A DNA stretch of 64,000 nt from Hermatobates lingyangjiaoensis (lineage: Eukaryota; Arthropoda; Insecta; Hemiptera; Hermatobatidae). Below are positions 42,401-52,589 of this stretch, in pieces; positions within the stretch are counted from its first letter, which is position 1, and every line of letters begins with the position of its first letter. Under the pieces are notes generated by a model. That model made no database searches. It was not told the origin of the DNA and saw only the letters and a list, made by a program, of their open reading frames with translations. The stretch spans positions 264,501-328,500 of the forward strand of contig JAPFBL010000237.1 in NCBI GenBank assembly GCA_026182355.1. The letters are read 5' to 3'. The translations under genes and the position numbers were made by a program.

Positions 42401-42618
42401 AGCCTGAAGTGGGCATTATCAATGATGGTTTATGCAGATTTTGCAAGGAGGAAGAAACACCGTAGAACCTGCTGACTGACTGCAAGTCAACTTTACTGGA
42501 TGGAGGTAGGTGCTTCGGGACACTCAACAAAACCATAGAAGAACTTTTACCGCTGGAACTAACAAAAGTGCTGAGGTTCACGAAGGCGTTGAAGATAACT
42601 GCTGAGGTACTATAGTAC
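42401..42618 (+). pseudogene. LINE ORF2 C-terminus with Cys-rich motif
   Basis: Translates as INDGLCRFCKEEETP, TGA/TAG-type stop, NLLTDCKSTLLDGGRC, NKTIEELLPLELTKVLRFTK, ALKITAEVL then TAG. The CRFC...EEET..HLL.DC order is the zinc-binding tail after the RNase H domain of Jockey/I-clade non-LTR elements. One in-frame stop shows decay. Confidence 0.68.
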
Positions 42619-42706
42619 AGAAGGGGGGAAGTAAAATACTTATTTTTTTAAAACACAATGCTAAAGTTACTCTCAAATAATAAGAATATCAATATTTTTT
42701 TTTTGT

Positions 42707-42838
42707 GAAATGCATTCAAGCACATTGTACTGGGCTCCCAGTATACCAGACTACCGACTAAAACACCCCCTTTTCTTCTTGGACACTAGCCTGGAACTGT
42801 TTCCCACATTACCTCAGGCTAATAATAATAATAATAAT
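42707..42838 (-). mobile_element. LINE 3'-UTR copy, minus strand
   Basis: The complement of 42246-42400, from (TTA)n AGCCTGAGGTAATGTGG to a poly-A that appears as T9 at 42697-42705 on the plus strand. It inserts directly next to the candidate exon at 42902-42970 and may have cut its downstream part. Confidence 0.7.
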
Positions 42839-42901
42839 CATTGAACTTGAGTTCAATGAAATTTGATGACTTCGCATGTATCATAAACCCAACAACATCA
42901 C

Positions 42902-42970
42902 CAGTGACAGAGGTCAACATTCCCTTGAGAAATCCACACTTGATGCTTTCCACTAACCCATCCATTTTGG
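42902..42970 (-). CDS. Candidate phase-1 exon or first coding exon
   Basis: A textbook acceptor (TTTTTCTTTTCTTTCAG) precedes 42970 on the minus strand. The frame reads KMDGLVESIKCGFLKGMLT, SVT and then either splices at CACTG/GTGATG (phase 1 out) or continues open as GDVVGFMIHAKSSNFIELK to the LINE boundary at 42843. The ATG (42963-42965) in CCAAAATGG is in good Kozak context, so translation could start here. With the donor at 42902 its phase matches the exon at 40285-40389. No product recognised. Confidence 0.4.
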
Positions 42971-42999
42971 CTGAAAGAAAAGAAAAATAAAACGTTATA

Positions 43000-43425
43000 G
43001 AGACCCAGAAGCTTCTATATATTTTCCCCTACTCGACTGATTTAGACCTTGTATCATTCCCTAGAGAGATCTGACTATTCTCTCGTTACTCTGTATTTAT
43101 ACCGAATGAACCCACATGTGTCCCTAGCCAATTTATTTGGCCTTGAACTTATATATACGCATGTCAGTGTGTTCTAAGTTTTATCTTTATACATTTTACT
43201 ATTATTCATATTGTCATGTCTTATTTATCATTATTGGTACAGCTCTACAATAGAAATAATATTGTAATCAGTGATGATATATAAATATATTTTGTAAATT
43301 ATTTATCATTTACAGTAAATTTGTGTATTTACACAATAAAAATAGGAAACTTTATAGTAAATATGTATAATTTATATACAGCGAATATTCACTTAATATA
43401 TAATATATACATATATACTTACTTA
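43000..43425. other. AT-rich sequence, no gene
   Basis: Upstream (minus strand) of the candidate exon. No promoter element stood out. Confidence 0.35.
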
Positions 43426-43429
43426 TAAA

Positions 43430-43612
43430 AAGATTTCACATAAACACGTGAAACAAGATCTTAGTTTTGTTTTCCCATTTCTTATTGTGGTTTGATCATT
43501 GATACTTACTTATATAAAGTTGGGTTTTTGACTCTCACGAAGACCGCTTGTTACGGTTGAAAGATCTTAATCTTTTTTCCCTTTTCATTTTGTGATTTGA
43601 TCATATACTTAC
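43430..43612. repeat. Family C tail fragments
   Basis: A minus end (AGATTTCACATAAACACGTG), a plus end (GATCTTAGTTTTGTTTTCCC) and a second plus copy (GACTCTCACGAAGACCGC, TTGTTACGGTTGAAAGATC, 43530-43567) lie next to each other. The internal part of the first pair is deleted. In the last copy CTGACGA is mutated to CTCACGA. Confidence 0.68.
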
Positions 43613-43732
43613 TTATATACATTTTATATCATGTGTTATAATTTGTACATAATAACGAATAATTGTGTAAACTGGCAGCAGATTTTCCTTTAAACAAAGG
43701 TTTACGAAAATAGGCAAACTGTAATTATTGTA

Positions 43733-44112
43733 GGGTAAAAATCTAATGAAATGGTCTCCACATATAAAACTTTTAATGATATAAACAACGCGTTTCGACC
43801 ATGTAGTGTTCTTCCTCAGGCATTAACTAAAAAATACAATGACACCAGAGAGTTATCTATAGTACAAAGTAAATAAGTACAAAAATTAATATAAATTAAG
43901 ATAAACAAAGTACTTATTTACTTTGTACTATAGATAACTCTCTGGTGTCATTGTATTTTTTAGTTAATGCCTGAGGAAGAACACTACGTGTTCGAAACGC
44001 GTTGTTTATATCATTAAAAGTTTTACATGTTGAGACCATTTCATTAGATTTTTACCCTACAATGAGTAAATACCACATAATAACTGATTGCACTACATTA
44101 GAATTAGAAACT
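43733..44112. mobile_element. Family D palindrome, longest copy
   Basis: Arms 43733-43885 and 43905-44112. The plus arm has AATGC, CTGAGGA, A, GAACAC TAC GTGTTC, GAAAC, GCGTTGTTTATATC (43966-44012); AATGC and GCGTT can pair and enclose the motif. Outer segments ATGTTGAGACCATTTCATTAG, CCTACAATGAGTAAATACC and AATAACTGATTGCACTAC follow. No ORF in the centre, which is only about 20 bases. Confidence 0.82.
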
Positions 44113-44349
44113 GTAATTATATTTTTCAGGCCCAAGGTTTTAATATTATGGATTATCTTCAGATAAATCGCATAAAAGAAACTTAATAGAACAAAAATAT
44201 GATAAGCATAAAACAAATAAAATGCTTAAGATATTTTAAACGCAGAGTGATAATTGATAAAGCTACTTCACACAAGCGCTCCCGGCGGGTGGGAGGACAA
44301 CCATGTTCTCCTTGTGGTGAGTTACCTGAACATTTATATCACGTACAGA

Positions 44350-44840
44350 CTAAAAGTAGCAACTAAGCTATGATAAAATAAAATAAGACTGAGAATACAA
44401 ATAATAATATTAAAGAAATAAAGTAATTAAATAAAAAAAATGTAATAATCAAATAATAAAAAACAAGTAATTAAATAATAAAGGATAAATGATAATAAAA
44501 TATGAAAAGGCCAGAAAGTGTCTTCATATTTTCTTATCAATTATCCATTATTATTTTTTATTAATACTTTACTATTTAATTACTTGTTTTTTTTTATTTA
44601 ATTACTTTATTTCTTTAATATCACTATTTGTATTCTCAATTTTAATTTATTTTATCATAGCTTAGTCCGTACTTTTTTTTACGTATCAATTTCTCTGTTC
44701 ATCCCTCAAATTTTTCTTTTACCGGGCGCTCATGCGGCAGCATTGTTGGTGTCCAACTGTCTCTTATCTCTCCTGAAGATGGTTCAAACCAAAAATTAGG
44801 GACAGTAAGTGTGTGCTATCAATATCTTAAAGTAAAACGA
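44350..44840. mobile_element. Family A palindrome with long 3' UTR
   Basis: Arms 44350-44500 and 44530-44680 correspond to the 3' UTR seen at 1080-1200 and 1360-1480 (AAGCTATGATAAAATAAAAT; complement ATTTTATCATAGCTTAGTC). The plus side continues through GGGCGCTCATGCGGCAGC, TCTCCTGAAGATGGTTCAAAC and GGGACAGTAAGTGTG. The centre lacks PLE codons, which have been deleted here. Confidence 0.75.
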
Positions 44841-44855
44841 AAAAGTTTACTTTTA

Positions 44856-44857
44856 TT

Positions 44858-44891
<34 letters not shown>

Positions 44892-44990
44892 AGTAAAAAT
44901 ATAGTACGTATATATATATAGTATATAATACTATATATAGTGTATATAGTATATATAATTATATATTATATATAATTTACTTTATATATA
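44856..44990. repeat. Complex (TA)n region
   Basis: Interrupted TATATA sequence over 130 bases, between family A and family C tails. Confidence 0.9.
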
Positions 44991-44991
44991 T

Positions 44992-45086
44992 GGAGTTGGG
45001 TAATTGACTCTGACGAAGACCGCTTGTTACAGTTGAAAGATCTTAGTCTTGTTTTCTCATTTCTTATTGTGGTTTGACCATTGATA
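44992..45086 (+). repeat. Family C tail, single plus copy
   Basis: GACTCTGACGAAGACCGC, TTGTTACAGTTGAAAGATC, TCTTGTTTTCTCATTTC, TTATTGTGGTTTGACCATTG. Motif intact. Flanked by (TA)n on both sides. Confidence 0.78.
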
Positions 45087-45111
45087 TATATATATATATA
45101 TATTAATATAT

Positions 45112-45240
45112 GAGTCGTTATCAGCTTTTGGAGCGATTCACATCTATTCCTGATGACGAGGACATCGAAATATAATAGTGAGTTCAGGATTTCTTTTCTA
45201 TGTGTTCTTTTCAAAATTCTAGTTTATATATATATATGGT
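45112..45240 (+). mobile_element. PLE 3' terminus, 45.1 kb
   Basis: GTCGTTATCAGCTTTTGGAG, CCTGATGAC, GAGGACATC, GAAATATAATAGTGAGTTC (45149-45184) then TTCTATGTGTTC. It is the same terminus as the minus copy at 54030-54130, where PLE codons are attached. Only the last 130 bases remain here. Confidence 0.7.
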
Positions 45241-45284
45241 TGGAGAAGCTCTTTGAACCAGTGTGCTTGGTTTCCCTTGGATTC

Positions 45285-45716
45285 GGTCAATTTTCTAGGA
45301 TAAAAAATCAAACTCTCGTTGCCAACGTTTCGGTTTTATTCAAAACCAAGGGACCCTTGAATGAACAGTGTTCAGGTTATTTGTAATGTTATCTTACTAG
45401 TCTAGTCAAAGGTTTTGTCCGGTTAACATTGTTGTTCCTTTAAAAATAATGTAAATTTAATTTTCTTAGTTACAAAATTATTACTTCTGTATGTAATATT
45501 GTTTTATTTATCTCTGACATACTTTTCCTTGTAATATTCATAATGTAACAATCCATTTTCATATTGTATATATGTTTCATGTTGATATGTGATTTCTTAT
45601 TATTCTTTGTTTGTAGACCTATGAAAAAGGCTTTAAAATAAAACCGAAACGTCGGCAACGAGAGTTTGATTTTTTATCCTGGAAAATTGACCGAACTCCG
45701 ATTAGAGAACACACCT
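45285..45716. repeat. Family G inverted pair with unique centre
   Basis: Arms 45285-45350 (GTTGCCAACGTTTCGGTTTT on the plus strand) and 45612-45716 (CTATGAAAAAGGCTTTAAA, AAACCGAAACGTCGGC). The 250-base centre is unlike other copies, so it may be internal sequence of the family G element. Ends in the ATTAGAGAACACACCTAT terminus and (TA)n. Confidence 0.7.
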
Positions 45717-45740
45717 ATATATATATATATATATATATAT

Positions 45741-45881
45741 GGTTGCCGGGACGGTTTCCTGCCGTTGTGTTTCCGGCGTACTTGGTCGCCCATTCCCTTT
45801 TCTCCTGAAGACGGATCATCCGAAAATTTGAGTTTGTAAGTGTGTCTCTTTCTCTGTGTGTTGCATTTCTTCATTTTTGAA

Positions 45882-45938
<57 letters not shown>
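45741..45938 (+). repeat. Family B tail and (TA)n
   Basis: TTGTGTTTCCGGCGTACTTGG, TCTCCTGAAGACGGATCATC, CGAAAATTTGAGTTTGTAAG, TTTTTGAACTGATATATA. (TA)n borders lie on both sides (45717-45740; 45887-45938). Confidence 0.8.
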
Positions 45939-45939
<1 letters not shown>

Positions 45940-46262
45940 CTATAAAGAGTGAAAGAGTAAACAATTGCGTTAACAGGTTTAGATCACAGTGAACAGTAAA
46001 GTACAGCCATAAAAATATATTGGGCTGACTCGTACAATACTGCCAAGTCAGCTAACTCTCTACTTAACAGCAGGAGACTATGGCAGAGAACATGCCAGAG
46101 AAATATATAATGTCCCATTAACAGGGTATTGCTCATTGAAGTAATGCAGGCTCTTAGAGCTGAAGGCAGGTTAACAAACTCTAAACATCGGATTTTCCGT
46201 GCGTTAAACAAAGAAATCTCTCTAATGATGAGCCATATAATAATAATGACATAAACATTATA
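45940..46262. other. Unassigned sequence
   Basis: Moderately complex sequence with a 93-codon minus frame rich in hydrophobic residues (CHSLLLLSRELADLAVLY). No splice borders, repeats or homology were recognised; treat the frame as unsupported. Confidence 0.35.
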
Positions 46263-46264
46263 CA

Positions 46265-46555
46265 TGTTGGGTAAAAAAAGCTAATGAAATGGTCTCCACA
46301 TATAAAAATTTAATAGTATAAACAATGCGTTTCGAACACGTAGTGTTCTTCCTCAGGCATTACCTAAGGGTGAGTGTCTGTGACACTCAAACAGACACTT
46401 ACCCTTAGTTAATGCTTGAGGAAGAGCACTATGTGTTCGAAACGCGTTGTTTATAATTACCATTAAATTTTTATATGTGGAGACCATTTCACTAACTTTT
46501 TACCCTACAATGAGTAAATACCACATAATAAATGATTGCACTACGTTAGCATTAT
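46265..46555. mobile_element. Family D palindrome
   Basis: Arms 46265-46385 and 46390-46555. The plus arm has CTTGAGGA, A, GAGCACTATGTGTTC, GAAACGCGTTG (46409-46449), with G replacing A in the stem. The centre TGTCTGTGACACTCAAACAG is only about 15 bases. Confidence 0.8.
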
Positions 46556-46664
46556 ACATGTCTTTAGAGATTTTGGAATACTTACACTTACAGACCAACT
46601 TTAACTCGCCAAACAACTAGAGAAATAAAGACAAATATTTTTTTCTTATAACGTAAGTAAAATT

Positions 46665-46900
46665 TAAATTATTAGTTGTGCAATCCGTAATTGTGTGGTA
46701 TTTACTCATTCTGAGGTAAAATGGATAAACAAACAAAAGTCTCCACACAACTGAAGTTTTATTCAACAACCACTACGCGTTTCGAACACTTTGTGTTCAT
46801 CATCAGGAAGACAAAGTGTTCAAAACGCGTTGTTATTGTTGAATAAAACTTCATTTGTGTGGAGACTTTTGTTTGTCTATCTATTTACCTCAGAAAATTT
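46665..46900. mobile_element. Family E inverted pair 1
   Basis: Arms 46680-46805 and 46806-46900 meet directly at CATCATCAGGAAGACAAAGTG. The left arm keeps the full minus-strand motif CTGATGA, T, GAACACAAAGTGTTC, GAAACGCG; the right arm lacks the 5' half. Outer ends are AGTCTCCACACAACTGAAG and complement. Confidence 0.78.
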
Positions 46901-46904
46901 AAAC

Positions 46905-47200
46905 CAGAGATAAACAATATCTGTGATTTATTCAACAACCACTAAGCGTTTCGAACACTTTGTGTTCATCATCAATAAGACACCAAAGATGTGCTGCTGA
47001 AGGGTTGGTCCAGTGAAAACAACCAAGTCCAGTTTCATTGGACCAACCCTTCAGCAGCACATCTCTTGTGTCTTCCTGATGATGAACACAAAGTGTTCGA
47101 AACGCGTTGTTAATGTTGAATAAAACTTCACTTATGTGGAGACTTTTGTTTGTTTATCCATTTTACTTCAGAAAATTTAAACCAGAGATAAGCAATATCT
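46905..47200. mobile_element. Family E inverted pair 2
   Basis: Second, longer pair in tandem with the first. The plus arm reads CCTGATGA, T, GAACACAAAGTGTTC, GAAACGCGTTGTTAATG (47078-47114). The centre holds AGCAGCACATCTCTTGTGTC and its complement. A 100-base segment ATTTAAACCAGAGATAA GCAATATCTGTGAT after each pair shows the unit was duplicated. Confidence 0.78.
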
Positions 47201-47635
47201 GTGATAAGTTTATTTCTTTGCAACATTGATCTTTATCTGTTGCAAATAAATAAAAAGAACTGATAACATTTTTAACGTATAACTTTCTTAAATGCACACT
47301 ATTTATTAAGTTCATTCTTGTTTTTGATCTCACGATGAGTTGTTTAAACCAAAATGTTGTAAACATCGTGATATTGTAGAAAACTTTCATAAGTAATAGT
47401 GTTCTTCAAAGATACCTAATCAGAAAATTTAGAATTTACAATAAAACTGAGTGAAAATAACCATGATACTTGTGAAACTTGTAAATACTGAGTCGTTAAT
47501 GCGAAAGCAGCAGTGTATTTGAAAAAAAAACACTGTATTCAACAAAATTTACTGGCATCCTATACACTTACAAGGATGTTAATGTTAAGGTTAAGGGTTG
47601 TAGGTCAAAGGTCTCCAAGTAGGCAATCAAATGGA
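47201..47635. other. AT-rich sequence, no gene
   Basis: No supported feature. Confidence 0.35.
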
Positions 47636-47639
47636 CCCT

Positions 47640-48110
47640 TTTTAGCCAACCCCATGGTGACCTACACCTACCCTGAGGAAAATCTACCTGATCTCACCAT
47701 AAAGATAAAGAGATCTTTCCACTCAAATTCCTTTAATTTATCTTTCCTAGTATATTTCCTTAGTGCTTGTTCCATACACATTTAGCCTAATTAAGCTGAA
47801 TTCATGACCGTCAGCCACATAGAGGACAGTAGTTTCATCCTCCTCTCCATACTTTTGACAGACTGCACCCCTTTCAAAGTCAATAATACATAAATTTCAT
47901 CAGCCTAAAGTAACCGGTGAGAACTCCTATTAAGTTCCTCAGACTAGTTCTACTGAATCCTTGAAGAAAATTCCTACTTTTAGCACTGGGGCCCAAAATA
48001 AACTGATTGGCTGTCAGTTTTCCGGACTGTTTAGTCGCCCTTGTTAATATCTTCTGCAGTTAGACACTTATTAAATGTCTAACTCTATCAGCAGAGAGTG
48101 GAAACGCTGG
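47640..48110 (-). pseudogene. Non-LTR retrotransposon ORF2 C-terminus, frameshifted
   Basis: Minus-strand reading, with frame changes, gives LGPSAKSRNFLQGFSRTSLR, NLIGVLTGYFRLMKFMYY, GAVCQKYGEEDETTV, HEFSLIRLNVYGTSTKEIY. The LTGH(F/Y)RLNKH...C..C.EE.ET..HLLC.C...R...FG pattern is the end of the RNase H domain and Cys-rich tail of Jockey/I-type LINEs. At least two frameshifts. Confidence 0.6.
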
Positions 48111-48234
48111 TTCCGGCTCTACAAAAGGCGTTTTGTAACATATTACTCAATATATTACATATTCTAATGTCATAATTTGTCATCGGGGATCTTTCCAAAT
48201 TTTTCTATTATCCCTCTCAATATATATATATACA

Positions 48235-48530
48235 CTTTTTCGATGAAAATACGATCCGAAATGGACAAATAGACTTCAATGTACATAAAAAAACATAGAA
48301 AAATTAAAAACACAAACTTACAGTTTCTAATTTTCGGTTGAACCGTCTTCAAGAGAGATAAGAGAAGGAAACCAAGCGCACTGGTACAGAGACGGTTGGA
48401 GACCAACAATTGTTGGATTCCCTCTCTTATCTCTCCTGAAGACGGTTCTTCCAAAAATTAGAGACTGTAAGTTTGTGTTGTTAATATCTCTATGTTTCTT
48501 TATGTACATTGAAGAATATATATACATATA
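48235..48530. repeat. Family A inverted tail pair
   Basis: Arms 48240-48400 and 48410-48530. The plus arm has CTCTCCTGAAGACGGTTC, TTCCAAAAATTAGAGACTG; the minus arm has the complement with GTTGAACCGTCTTCAAGAG. Ends are (TA)n at 48222-48236 and 48516-48536. Confidence 0.75.
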
Positions 48531-48535
48531 TATAT

Positions 48536-48740
48536 ATTACATAATTATTCTCATTATTGTCCTGATGATGAATGTGGTACATTCGAAACATGTCGACTAA
48601 CAATATTGGTGATACGCTTTATAGTTTTAATGAAGAGAAGAGGAAGGAATTCCGGAAACTAGAGAAATCGTGTAAAAAACAGATACAAGCCAAATATTTA
48701 ACAATATATGCTTAAATGAAGGACTGCTTCCAACTTTTAC
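48536..48740 (+). repeat. Hairpin motif with GAATGT stem
   Basis: CCTGATGA, T, GAATGT GG TACATTC, GAAACATGTCGAC (48561-48596). Same architecture with a stem sequence of its own; a related copy is at 60835-60871 (GAACGTT..TTC, GAAACATGTCGAC). No family partner arm. Confidence 0.65.
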
Positions 48741-48741
48741 A

Positions 48742-48930
48742 ATATATATATATATATATATATCAATGATCAAACCACAATAAGAAATGGGAAAACAAGA
48801 CTAAGATCTTTCAAACGTAACAAGCGGTCTTCGTCAGAGTCAAAAACCCAACTGAACATTTTTTATTGTGGTTTGATCATTGATTGTTATTTCACGTGTT
48901 TATGTGAAATCTTTTTATTTTATATATATG
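48742..48930. repeat. Family C inverted pair
   Basis: Minus arm 48764-48858 complete; plus arm only from TTTTTATTGTGGTTTGATC to TTATGTGAAATC. (TA)n at both ends. Confidence 0.75.
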
Positions 48931-49495
48931 CATAGAATGAAAGAGAAATAGAGAAAAAAAAGGTGAGAGCGGGAGTGACAAAGAAAGAATCGAAATGAAA
49001 TCCTGACAGAAACTCAATTCTTGTTCATACGTCCATTTCCATTAAGGGAAGTAGTCATCTAATTGTAGCTTGCCGTTCAAACAGACCTCTATTTTAAAAA
49101 TATTTTTGTGATGACAACTGCGAAATATTGAAGTTAGGTTTTTTTTTTATTGTATTGTCTACGATACAGTTCATTATGCCTATGGTTGTTTTAAATTCTG
49201 GTATTTACTATATTTATATGCTTTAGTTTAATATTAGGTACCCGAAGTTAGAAATCAATATCCAGACGGACTATATTTAAAAAGGTTCAAATATTATCAA
49301 CTAGTTTGATTTCTATTTTCTGCATCAATAGATGTATTTGACCAGATTAAAAAGAAATAGACTGCAGAGTTGAATGGAGCTATTTTTACTCTCGGCTTCT
49401 AGTGTAGTTAATTTCATGATTTTATTTTATCATTATTTTATTTTCATATCATACACAAATGTACAAATACATTGATAAATTTTTATTAGTAGATA
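48931..49495. other. AT-rich sequence, no gene
   Basis: Begins with purine-rich GAAAGAGAAATAGAG..; otherwise nothing recognised. Confidence 0.35.
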
Positions 49496-49499
49496 GTCT

Positions 49500-49625
49500 T
49501 TTGTAGGGTCAAAAAGTTAATCAAATAGTCTCCATATATAGAAGTTTAATAATATAAACAACGCGTTTCGAACACTTAGTGTTCTTCTTCAGGCATAAAA
49601 CCAAGGATGTGAGTGTCTGTGTTAC
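49500..49625 (-). repeat. Family D tail, single copy
   Basis: Plus strand: CAACGCGTTTCGAACACTTAGTG and TTCTTCTTCAGGCAT, the complement of the CTGAAGA motif with loop TAA. Outer end GGGTCAAAAAGTTAATC. Confidence 0.7.
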
Positions 49626-50565
49626 AACTACACAGTACCAATTGATATACATTGACTGTATTTTTATCATGAATGATTCTCCTAAAGGACTATAGATCCA
49701 CGAATCAACGTGATCTTTTATTTGGCTAAGTTGAGCTACAGACTTTATAATAAGTGTACCCTTAAATAAATGTAATTTTTTTTTTATGAATTATATTAAC
49801 TTTGGGTAATATTAAAATGTGAAAAATGTACTACTCTTTCCTATTATGTTGTTGATAAATATCCAGTTTTTTCACAATTTTAGTCTAATAGTTCATATCT
49901 ATTACTTGAAAAAATTTCAAGGTTCCAGCTATAAAAGTTTTAAATTATACTGGATAGACGGCTATAAATTTTATTTGATTATGCAAAACTGGTTACTAAA
50001 AATATATATTTTTTCTAATACACATTTAAAGCAAACTTATAATAGAGTACATCATGCAGGAAAAAGATAACACTCGCTCAGAGTTCATTTTAGCCATATA
50101 ACATTACGAATAAATATAAAGCAACATTTTACAATAAACGGGTAAATTAGATATGAAAGCCTAAAAAAACAGTTGGAAATTCAAAAAAAGGACTAAGATC
50201 TTTCAACAAAACATCTGTTTAATTATTGTTTATTATTATTAATTAATGTTTAATTGCCTAGTACAAATACAGAATTATAAAGATACATCTAAAATAGATT
50301 GCAATTCTATGATTGAGACTCCTAACCCTTCGCCAGTCTTGGAAGACATAATCTGGTTCAAATGTGAACAAAGATTGCCCATGGATGCTGTCTATGCTGT
50401 ACTGTACTCACATTTCTTTAAAATTCTTATAGCATATTCAAAATTAAATCCCAGTATCATCGAGACAATAAGTTCTAACGAGTGACCAAATAATAATGTT
50501 ATAAAGTTTATTTGTTCAAAACATCTTTGCTTTTTTTCTAGCTGATTAGATCGTTTGGATGTTGA
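49626..50565. other. AT-rich sequence, no gene
   Basis: A 79-codon plus frame at 50246-50485 has mixed composition (DIIWFKCEQRLPMDAVYAVLY) but lacks splice borders or similarity I can name. A fragment GGACTAAGATCTTTCAAC at 50187 is a family C scrap. Confidence 0.35.
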
Positions 50566-50571
50566 TATATA

Positions 50572-50880
50572 TTTTAGGGTAAAAAGGTAATGAAATTGTC
50601 TCCACAAATAAAAATTTAATGGTATAAACAACGCGTTTCGTAGTGTTCTTTCTTCAGGCATTAACTAAAAAATACAATATCATCAAAGAGTTCGTACTTC
50701 ATTCTGTAGATATATAAAAGTGATGTTATATTTTATAGTTATTGCCTGAAGAAGAACACTACGTGTTCCAAACGCGTTGATTGTACTATAAATTTCTATA
50801 TGTGGAGACCATTTCATTAGCTTTTAACTCTACAATGAGTAAATACCACATAATAACTGATTGCACTACGTTACAGTTGA
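50572..50880. mobile_element. Family D inverted pair
   Basis: Arms 50572-50690 and 50735-50875. The plus arm has CCTGAAGA, A, GAACAC TAC GTGTTCC, AAACGCGTTG (G to C change destroys GAAA: CAAA). The minus arm has lost most of its hairpin (GCGTTTCGTAGTGTTC). Confidence 0.72.
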
Positions 50881-51521
50881 TATATATATTGTACATATAT
50901 TGGTCGTTTGATCTCTCAAATGAGTGGTGACATTGTTTAATGTGGTAGGTGAAGCAGATGCAATATGAATATAACTTATTACTGACAACGTCCTGTATAA
51001 TATGACCTTTTTATATACATCGAAAGGAAAAAAACAAATAATGTCTAATTATGAATCAATTTCTATAGCATCTTTATTGATTGAAGATGAATATGTTTTG
51101 ACCTTTAGTCAAATAATATATTTAGTTTACTTATGACAGTTTTAATTTACTATTAAACTTATTAAGTTAGTCCCCTAGGTGTCTTCCTGGGCGTTAATTA
51201 ACTTAATTAAACATTCCTGGTTTGAGGCTGTCATTCTGAAGGAAGAAATTGTATTAAAGTTATGCATAGGTCACTAGAGACCCTTATTATGACAAAGTTA
51301 GTTTAAAATATATATAAAACCATATAATGTTAATAGGAATAGAGAAATAATTTTATTTGATAAATTTACATATGCAAATATAAAACTTAAATATATGTTT
51401 ATTTAAATACCATACCATAAATACCATAAAACTTCCAAAACACCAGCTATGTGTAAATGTCAGTTCTGAAATCTCACATTATGTTTCCATTTTTAAATTT
51501 TGACTTGATGATAATATTTTA

Positions 51522-51523
<2 letters not shown>
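50881..51523. other. AT-rich sequence, no gene
   Basis: A slightly less AT-rich patch at 51165-51290 has no ORF or splice pattern I can support. Confidence 0.35.

Positions 51524-51576
<53 letters not shown>
51524..51576. repeat. (TA)n microsatellite
   Basis: About 26 TA units; unlike most other tracts here it has no recognised retroelement tail beside it. Confidence 0.95.
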
Positions 51577-51578
<2 letters not shown>

Positions 51579-52076
51579 ACAAAATACATATGAAACGATA
51601 CTTAAATCTCACATGTGATTTTTAAACTTGCATATTGAAATAAATTTTAATGAAAATACTCATTTTTGTAAAAAATAATATTAAAAAAAAACAACAACAA
51701 AAATAAATATCTTGTTTCACACGATTAATGCTACGACAGAAGTATAAAGAAATCAATATCTTAGTATTTCTAGAACTTGTAGTCTGCTTTCTTAAAATAC
51801 AGACTGTTTGATTGAATGCTGTTTCACACGCTTGTGTCTTTTGTTCAGGGAAACTACAGTGTCTTTGTTCAATATAGAAGTTTCCTTTTCATTACTGAAG
51901 TTAAGAAATATTGGGTGTATTTTTCAATTGGATGGGTGACATGAAGTATCATTGGTGCAAAGAATATGGCATCTGTAAATTGTGTTTCAGTGAATTTCTT
52001 GTAAACTAACTGCTACTATGATTGATTTATCGATGTTTATTTCTAACGCTGTTATATTTCTATTTTTTTTCTCCGA

Positions 52077-52385
52077 AGGTACCTTCTTTCAAGAAGGAGA
52101 CACCTGAAGTTCAAAGAAGTCATGTCGTATATCAAGTTACTTGTAACGAAGCAACTCTACCATCCAGATACATCGACATGACCATAACAAAACTCTCAAG
52201 GCATCTCATTATTCACCTCGCTACTGGAGCCACGAAGGAGTACGTAAAGAAGGAACACCGATCTCACACGTAAGATGCTAATAGATGGAACTTCGATTTT
52301 AAATTCTAATAGAGATCCACTACAGTTACAGATATTGGAAGCAATCTACATAAAAGAGAAATGCCCAAGAATGTTCGTGCTACCT
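52077..52385 (+). pseudogene. Divergent GIY-YIG domain (PLE-like), frameshifted
   Basis: Reads VPSFKKETPEVQRSHVVYQV, TCNEATLPSRYIDMTITKLS, RHLIIHLATGATKEYVKKEH, then after a one-base shift near 52268 RKMLIDGTSILNSNRDPLQL and QILEAIYIKEKCPRMFV. The VVY..TC......RYIG.T...L..RL..H and ILEAIYIKE blocks are the GIY-YIG core and metal-binding Glu region of PLE-associated endonucleases of a different subfamily from the LLGARS copies. The second motif is decayed (YID for YIG). The 3' UTR carries CTGAAGAT, GACC..GATC, GAAAGCTTGTG at 52598-52630. Confidence 0.72.
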
Positions 52386-52589
52386 ACCTCCAGAAACTTT
52401 GATACTAAAATTAAATTAATAAGAAAGGAGTGACGGGTGGTTAACCTCCCGTACGCTAGGAGCGCTAGTCTGACGTTACCTCAATCAATTGTTATCTCCG
52501 CGTGTTGCGAACTGGCTGTAATATATTTCTAGTCATATTCTATTTTCTCTTTACTGTTATTTTGTGTTGTTATATATCTGTGTTTACTT

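Noticed and set aside
43733..44112. CRISPR-like array among repeated hairpins (also 46665-47200)
   Set aside because: Repeats are inverted pairs with variable spacing in a eukaryotic repeat context; no regular direct repeat and spacer series and no cas genes.
45984..46265. 93-codon hydrophobic minus-strand ORF
   Set aside because: No homology, splice borders or promoter; composition typical of AT-rich antisense.
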